A stretch of DNA of 64,000 bases from Croceibacterium_B sp963811255 (lineage in GTDB: Bacteria; Pseudomonadota; Alphaproteobacteria; Sphingomonadales; Sphingomonadaceae). Shown in pieces: positions 59,118 to 64,000 of this stretch; position 1 is the first letter of the stretch, and every line of letters starts with the position of its first letter. A program made the position numbers and the translations under genes. Under the pieces are notes generated by a model. That model searched no databases. It was not told where the DNA came from and worked only from the letters and a program-made list of their open reading frames with translations. The stretch is from contig CAWEQI010000003.1 of NCBI GenBank assembly GCA_963811255.1, positions 1,824,310-1,888,309 on the forward strand, written 5' to 3'.

Positions 59118-60993
59118 TCATGAAATCTTCGAGGCGGCGGGAACGATCTTCTCGGCCTTGCTGGGAGCGACCTGCTCGGCCCGCTGGCGAGCGGGCCCCT
59201 TGCCGGTGACGAGATTGTGCGCCGTGTTGATCAGTCCGATATGGGAAAAGGCTTGCGGGAAGTTGCCGAGCAGACGACCGGCCTGGGTGTCGTATTCTTC
59301 GGCCAGAAGGCCGAGGTCGTTGCGTAGATCGAGCAGGCGCTCGAACAGGTGGCGGGCATCGTCAAACCGCCCGGCCAGCACGTAGGCGTCGGCGAGCCAG
59401 AAGCTGCAGGCAAGGAACGCGCCTTCGCGCCCGCCGACGCCGTCGTCCGTGCCCTTGGTCGAATAGCGCATGACCAAACCGCCGCGCATCAGGTCGCGCT
59501 CGACCGCCGCGATGGTGCCAGCGATGCGGGGATCGTCGGGCAGGAGGAAGCCGACTTGCGGCATCAGCAGCAGGCTCGCGTCGAGCGTCTTGCCGCCGTA
59601 ATACTGGACGAAGCTGTTCTGCTCGGTGTCGAAGCCTCGGGCGCAGATCTCGTCGTGAATCTGGCTGCGAATGGCGCGCCAGCGCTCGACCGGGCCGTCG
59701 AGATTGAAGCGTTCCACGCTGGTGACCGCGCGGTCGAAGGCGACCCAGGCCATAAGCCGGGAATGGGTGAAGGCGCGGGCCGGCCCGCGCACTTCCCAGA
59801 TGCCACGGTCGGGGGTCTGCCAGATGGTCTCGAGATGCTCGAGCAGCACGGTCTGCAGCCGCCAGGCTTCCTCCTGCGGCTGCAATTCGGCATCGCGGGC
59901 GGCCTGCAGCGTGTCGAGCAGCTCGCCGTAAACGTCGATCTGCATCTGGTTGGCGGCGCCGTTGCCGATCCGCACCGGCTTGCTGCCTTCGAAGCCGTCG
60001 AGCCACGGAATCTCGAACTCGGGAAGCCAGCGTTCGCCGGCAATGCCGTACATGATCTGCAACTGCTGAGGCGCACCGGCGACCGCGCGCATCAGCCATT
60101 GCCGCCAGCACTCCGCTTCCTCGCGATAGCCGGCATTAAGCAGCGCATAGAGCGTCAGCGCGGAATCGCGCAGCCAGCAATAGCGATAATCCCAGTTGCG
60201 CGTTCCGCCGATCGCCTCGGGCAGCGAAGTGGTAGGCGCGGCGACAATGGCGCCGGTCGGCTCATGGATCAGCATCTTGAGCGTGATGAGCGAGCGCACC
60301 ACCGGCTCCCGCCAGGCGGCCGGCATGTCCTCAAAGCTGCCGCGCTTGACCCATTCGCGCCACCATATCGTCGTGCGTTCGAGCAATTCGCGCCGATCCC
60401 CGACGAAATGCGGCTGGGCATTCGAGGGATGGTAGGAGAGCGTCATCGGCACACGCTCCCCCTCGCGAACGGTGAAGCGGGCGCAGGTCTTCATGTTGCG
60501 CCCTTCGAGCGGCAACGCCGTGTGCAGCTCGACCGCATCGGGACCGGCAATGGCGCTGATGCCGTAATCCTTGCGCCGGACCCACGGGACGGCCTGGCCG
60601 TTCTCGAAGCGCAACACCAGCTCCATGTCCATCTCGACCGCTGCCGGAAACGCCGGTGACGATGCGGATCAGGTCAACCAGCCGCTCGCCTTCGTTGATC
60701 GCCATGAAGTCGGTCAGCGTCACCGCGCCGCTTGCGGTTTCGAAGCGGGTCTCGAGCACCGCGGTGTCCTCGAGGTAGCGCCGGGATGTCGCCTTGACCC
60801 GTCCGACCGGCGCGATCTTCCAGCGGCCGTTCTCCGGACCGCCGAGCAAGGCGGCGAAACAGGCGGGGGAGTCGAAGCGCGGCAGGCACAGCCAGTCGAT
60901 CGAGCCGTCGCGCCCGACCAGCGCGGCCGACAGCATGTTGCCGATCAGGCCGTAGTCCTCGATCCGCCTTGGCGCGCGCGCCCTATCCGCCAT
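59118..60993 (-). pseudogene. glycoside hydrolase family 15 protein, frameshifted
   Basis: This encodes a cytoplasmic GH15 glucoamylase/trehalase-like enzyme of about 624 residues. The first frame gives IEDYGLIGNMLSAALVGRDG and SIDWLCLPRFDSPACFAALL, the GH15 N-domain signature. The second frame runs from MDMELVLRFENG to the end and holds the catalytic (alpha/alpha)6 barrel with GTRNWDYRYCWLRDSALTLY and LAEEYDTQAGRLLGNFPQAF. One extra base at about 60639 separates the frames; removal yields GVSGSVEMDMEL. The start overlaps the SDR stop by 11 bases. Possible substrates are maltooligosaccharides or trehalose. Confidence 0.85.
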
Positions 60994-61765
60994 GCGCGAA
61001 GCCCGGATAGTCGGTCATGCCGCCGTCGACGAAGACCGTCGTCGCGGTGATGTAGCTGGCGACGTCGGACGCGAGGACCACGCCCACATGGGCGACGTCC
61101 TCGGGCTCGCCGATCCGGTTGAGCGGGATCTTGTCGAGCAGATCCTTGTAACTCGCGGGATCCTTCCAGACGTCCTCGTTGATCGGCGTGCGGATCGCTC
61201 CGGGCGCGATGCACAGCACCCGCACGCCGTACGGCGCGGCTTCCTGGGCGAGCGACTTGGACATCATCGTCAGCCCGGCTTTGCTGGCGGTGTAGGCGCT
61301 GTAGCCGCTCCAGGCGATCACCTCATGAACGCTGGACGTGTTGAGGACCACGCCCGATTTCTGCGCCACCATCCGCTTGAGCGCCTGGCGCGCGCAGAGG
61401 AAGGCGCCCTTCAGGTTGATGTCGATGACCTTGCTCCACACTTGCGGATCGGCTTCCCAGCCGAGCATGCGCGGCCCGTCGACCCCGGCGTTGTTGATCA
61501 AGATGTCGATGCCGCCCCACTGTTCGTCGATCTTGGCGAACATCTGCTCGACGGCGTCGGGATCGCTGACATCGGCCAACAGGCCGATCGCCTGGCCGCC
61601 GGCGGTGGCGAACTCCTTGACCAGCGCCTCCGCCTCGACGGGGTTGACGAGGTAATTGACCGCGACGCGCGCGCCTTCCCCGGCAAAGGCCCTGGCGAAC
61701 GCCGCGCCGAGCCCCGAATTCCCGCCGGTTACGAGAACGCGCTTGCCTGTAAGTTTCAAGTCCAT
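60983..61765 (-). CDS. SDR family oxidoreductase (glucose 1-dehydrogenase-like)
   Basis: This is a 260-residue classical short-chain dehydrogenase. Cofactor motif TGGNSGLGAAFA (TGxxxGxG), NNAGV, catalytic Ser in LNTSSVHE and YTASK (Y-x3-K) are all present; C-terminal DVASYITATTVFVDGG is standard. It acts on a sugar or alcohol; it resembles glucose 1-dehydrogenases. ATG 61765 is used with GGAAAG upstream. It overlaps the GH15 gene by 11 bases, so a glucose-releasing and glucose-oxidising pair is plausible. Confidence 0.88.
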   Translation of the reverse strand: MDLKLTGKRVLVTGGNSGLGAAFARAFAGEGARVAVNYLVNPVEAEALVKEFATAGGQAIGLLADVSDPDAVEQMFAKIDEQWGGIDILINNAGVDGPRMLGWEADPQVWSKVIDINLKGAFLCARQALKRMVAQKSGVVLNTSSVHEVIAWSGYSAYTASKAGLTMMSKSLAQEAAPYGVRVLCIAPGAIRTPINEDVWKDPASYKDLLDKIPLNRIGEPEDVAHVGVVLASDVASYITATTVFVDGGMTDYPGFAHGG

Positions 61766-62254
61766 TCTTTCCACCGGTTAGAGCAGGTCGACCGACCAAT
61801 GAGATGCGTGAGACGAACCTAGAAATTCCGGCAAAGGTTCCGTGCTCCACTGACCAAGGCTTTCCGGAAGCCGCGTTCACCGCCCTGCTGTTTCGCGTTA
61901 TAGTTTACAGCAAGTCTCACGGGTAGATCGCCTGATTACGGTGACTCCAACAGGCGAGGTCTGTCTTGATCATTGACTGGCAAGCCCGCCCCAAATCTGG
62001 CGACCGTGGGGATCACTTGTGTGCAAAGGCTGCGACAGCCGCAATTTGGATCGCGAGCAGAGCATCGGAAACCAACTCAGATGCGGCAATGTCCCTCTCC
62101 GTCCTCGGCATGGTTGTCATTTACTCTGACAAATGGCAAGGGTTGCGGCGGCGAACAGTGTGAAGTGTCGAGCCGGGCTTTGCATAGCCTTCGGAACCGA
62201 TGCATCGGCTGTTTCGCTTGAGCACCGTGGCCCCTGAAAGGGAGATGAGGAGAG
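61766..62254. other. intergenic region between divergent SDR and aldehyde dehydrogenase genes
   Basis: About 490 bases without a gene that I can support. It holds the divergent promoters. A short open frame at 61966-62163 (65 codons) has no ribosome-binding site and no recognisable motif. GAGGAGAG lies before the downstream ATG at 62255. Confidence 0.6.
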
Positions 62255-63817
62255 ATGGACGGGAGTTTCCTGATCGGCGGCGAAGCCGTTAGTACCCACG
62301 ACACGTTCCAGGCGAGAAATCCAGCGACCGACGAGGCGCTGGATACCGACTTCGCCGTCTCGAGCGCGGACGACGTCAGCAAGGCGTGCAAACTGGCTGA
62401 CGACGCGTTCGACGGCTTTCGCGAGACCGATCCCGATATGCGCGCAAATTTTCTCGAGACGATCGCCGTTGAAATCGAAGCAGCCGAAGGGCTGGTCGAT
62501 CAGGCGATGGCCGAAACGGGCCTGCCGCAAGCGCGACTGACGGGCGAACGCGGCCGCACGTGCGGCCAGCTTCGGCTGTTCGCAACGCTGCTGCGCCAGG
62601 GACGCTGGGCCGACGTCGTGATCGACGACGCCCTGCCCGATCGCCAGCCGCTGCCGCGGCCCGATCTGCGTCGGCGCCGCATCGCAATCGGCCCCGTTGC
62701 GGTGTTCGGGGCGTCGAATTTCCCGCTCGCGTTTTCGGTGGCTGGCGGCGACACGGCATCTGCGTTCGCGGCCGGCTGTCCGGTGGTTTGCAAAGGTCAT
62801 CCGGCGCATCCAGGGACCTCGGTGCTGGTCGGCCGAGCGATTCAGAAGGCGGTAAAGAAGTGCGGTCTGGGCGAAGGCGTGTTCTCGCTGTTGCAGGGGC
62901 CCTCGAACGAGTTGGGCGCGGCGCTCGTCAGCGATCCGCGGATCAAGGCGGTTGGCTTCACCGGCTCGCGCGCCGGCGGGATGGCGCTCATGGAGCTGGC
63001 GCAACGCCGGCCGGAGCCGATCCCGGTTTACGCCGAGATGTCGAGCGTTAATCCGGTGATCCTGTTCCCGCAAGCGCTGAAGGCCCGCGGCGAAGACTTG
63101 GCCAACGCCTATGTCGGATCGCTGACACTCGGTGCCGGACAGTTCTGCACCAACCCCGGCGTGGTCATCGCACTGACCGGGCCCGAACTCGACACGTTCA
63201 CCGACGCCGCCGTCAAAGCACTGGAGCAGGCGCAGCCGCAGGTCATGCTCACAAGCGGCATCCACAAGAGCTACGATGAGGGAGTTGAGGCGCTAAGCGG
63301 GCACGGCGAGGTGAAGACGCTTGCCCGCGGCGCCGAGGGCACCGGATGCAACCGCGGTCGCGCGGCGCTGTTCGAAACGTCGGGAAAGGCGTTCATCGAC
63401 AATCCCGCCCTGGCCCACGAGGTGTTCGGTGCGGCTTCCATCATCGTGCGTTGCGACGACTTCGACCAACTCACCGAAGTGATCGAGCGGATGGAGGGAC
63501 AACTGACCGTTACGCTGCAGATCGACGAAGGCGACTATCCCCACGCGAACAAGCTCATTCCGCTGCTCGAGCGTAAGGCCGGCCGCATACTGGCGAACGG
63601 TTGGCCGACCGGCGTCGAAGTGGGCTACGCCATGGTCCATGGCGGCCCTTTTCCGGCAACCTCCGACTCACGCACCACTTCGGTCGGCACCGCCGCGATC
63701 GAGCGATTTCTGAGGCCGGTATGCTATCAGAATCTGCCTGACGCGCTGCTGCCCAAACTCGTGAAGCGCAGCAACCCGCTCCACCTGCCACGCACCATCA
63801 ATGGCGAGCCAAGCTAG
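62255..63817 (+). CDS. 2,5-dioxovalerate (alpha-ketoglutaric semialdehyde) dehydrogenase
   Basis: This is a 520-residue aldehyde dehydrogenase. The family variant motifs are VFGASNFPLAFSVAGGDTAS, VVCKGHPAHPGTS, catalytic C298 in GAGQFCTNPG and general-base E261 in YAEMSSVNPV. The GHPAHPGTS and QFCTNPG forms are characteristic of KGSADH, which converts 2,5-dioxovalerate to 2-oxoglutarate in non-phosphorylative pentose or glucarate degradation. No other step of that pathway is in the window. ATG 62255 follows a good GAGGAGAG site. Confidence 0.88.
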   Translation: MDGSFLIGGEAVSTHDTFQARNPATDEALDTDFAVSSADDVSKACKLADDAFDGFRETDPDMRANFLETIAVEIEAAEGLVDQAMAETGLPQARLTGERGRTCGQLRLFATLLRQGRWADVVIDDALPDRQPLPRPDLRRRRIAIGPVAVFGASNFPLAFSVAGGDTASAFAAGCPVVCKGHPAHPGTSVLVGRAIQKAVKKCGLGEGVFSLLQGPSNELGAALVSDPRIKAVGFTGSRAGGMALMELAQRRPEPIPVYAEMSSVNPVILFPQALKARGEDLANAYVGSLTLGAGQFCTNPGVVIALTGPELDTFTDAAVKALEQAQPQVMLTSGIHKSYDEGVEALSGHGEVKTLARGAEGTGCNRGRAALFETSGKAFIDNPALAHEVFGAASIIVRCDDFDQLTEVIERMEGQLTVTLQIDEGDYPHANKLIPLLERKAGRILANGWPTGVEVGYAMVHGGPFPATSDSRTTSVGTAAIERFLRPVCYQNLPDALLPKLVKRSNPLHLPRTINGEPS

Positions 63818-64000
63818 GACCGAAAGCGTAGTAGAAGCGGCCGCTGCGGAGTGAACGATAAGCCCGAGAATGCGCCCCCTCCACGCAATGTTCGCGCCGC
63901 AAATCGGTGTTCGACCGCCCTGCTCGGATGGACAGCTTGGGTCAGCTTTCCCGCGGAACTCCGAGGTTTGTTTCACGGCGGCGACCATTGATGCAACGAA

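Noticed and set aside
61966..62163. 65-codon open frame in the SDR/aldehyde dehydrogenase gap
   Set aside because: No ribosome-binding site, no recognisable motif and no operon context. Such frames are common by chance in GC-rich DNA.
63668..63988. Minus-strand open frame at the right end
   Set aside because: It overlaps the end of the aldehyde dehydrogenase gene, with low-complexity sequence and no ribosome-binding site that would decide for it.
1..64000. tRNA, rRNA, CRISPR array, insertion sequence or prophage
   Set aside because: No tRNA T-loop pattern, spaced direct repeats, transposase motif or phage structural gene was found on reading the intergenic regions and open frames.

Overview
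The window is uniformly GC-rich, gene-dense DNA. It looks like a chromosomal segment of an alphaproteobacterium, most likely Sphingomonadales. The reasons are a FixLJ/cbb3-oxidase micro-oxic gene set, LigAB-type protocatechuate 4,5-dioxygenase, PobA, a Tad pilus locus and hexuronate/xylan genes. This assignment is inferred from gene content, not from a database match. I see no rRNA, tRNA, CRISPR array or insertion sequence.

Layout. (1) 1-6.2 kb: the 3' end of ccoP, then ccoG-ccoH-ccoI-ccoS, a small Cys-containing protein, hemN and a small membrane protein, covering cbb3 oxidase assembly and anaerobic heme synthesis. (2) 6.4-13.3 kb: ligB and ligA, a fructuronate-reductase-like gene and uxaC on the minus strand, facing a frameshifted GH31 alpha-xylosidase, for plant-polymer catabolism. 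(3) 13.4-21.6 kb: universal stress protein, quinone reductase-like flavoprotein, L,D-transpeptidase, Zn-alcohol dehydrogenase, divergent fixJ and fixL, a hypothetical protein, a CHAD protein and a frameshifted DUF2334 deacetylase. FixL keeps the heme ligands, so it is probably the oxygen sensor for part of this region. (4) 21.7-37.3 kb: an envelope glycolipid-type region with three GT4 glycosyltransferases, two DUF2141 proteins, a multi-spanning membrane protein, an LptF/G-type permease, an inositol set (inositol-phosphate synthase, CTP-dependent nucleotidyltransferase, CDP-alcohol phosphotransferase), a SPASM-like radical SAM enzyme, a PLD-family enzyme and a flippase. It is interrupted by pobA and by crcB, which lies behind a fluoride riboswitch. 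(5) 37.3-49 kb: a complete Tad (Flp) pilus locus on the minus strand, with an attenuating terminator between the pilin and the assembly genes. (6) 49.6-54.1 kb: membrane proteins and two multi-spanning glycosyltransferases, two genes of which are frame-broken. (7) 54.2-59.1 kb: a TauD/TfdA dioxygenase, carboxylesterase, MFS transporter and MarR regulator, tied together by a shared palindrome, plus a cytochrome c remnant. (8) 59.1-63.8 kb: a frameshifted GH15 enzyme, an SDR dehydrogenase and an alpha-ketoglutaric semialdehyde dehydrogenase.

The most interesting part is the inositol module at 29.5-33.4 kb. Its gene set predicts inositol-1-phosphate, then CDP-inositol, then transfer to an unknown acceptor, next to a radical SAM enzyme and lipid/glycan export genes. 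Second are the exact fluoride aptamer upstream of crcB and a two-site MarR-type regulon. Six otherwise intact genes carry single-base frame shifts (seven events), so assembly error must be excluded before calling them pseudogenes.
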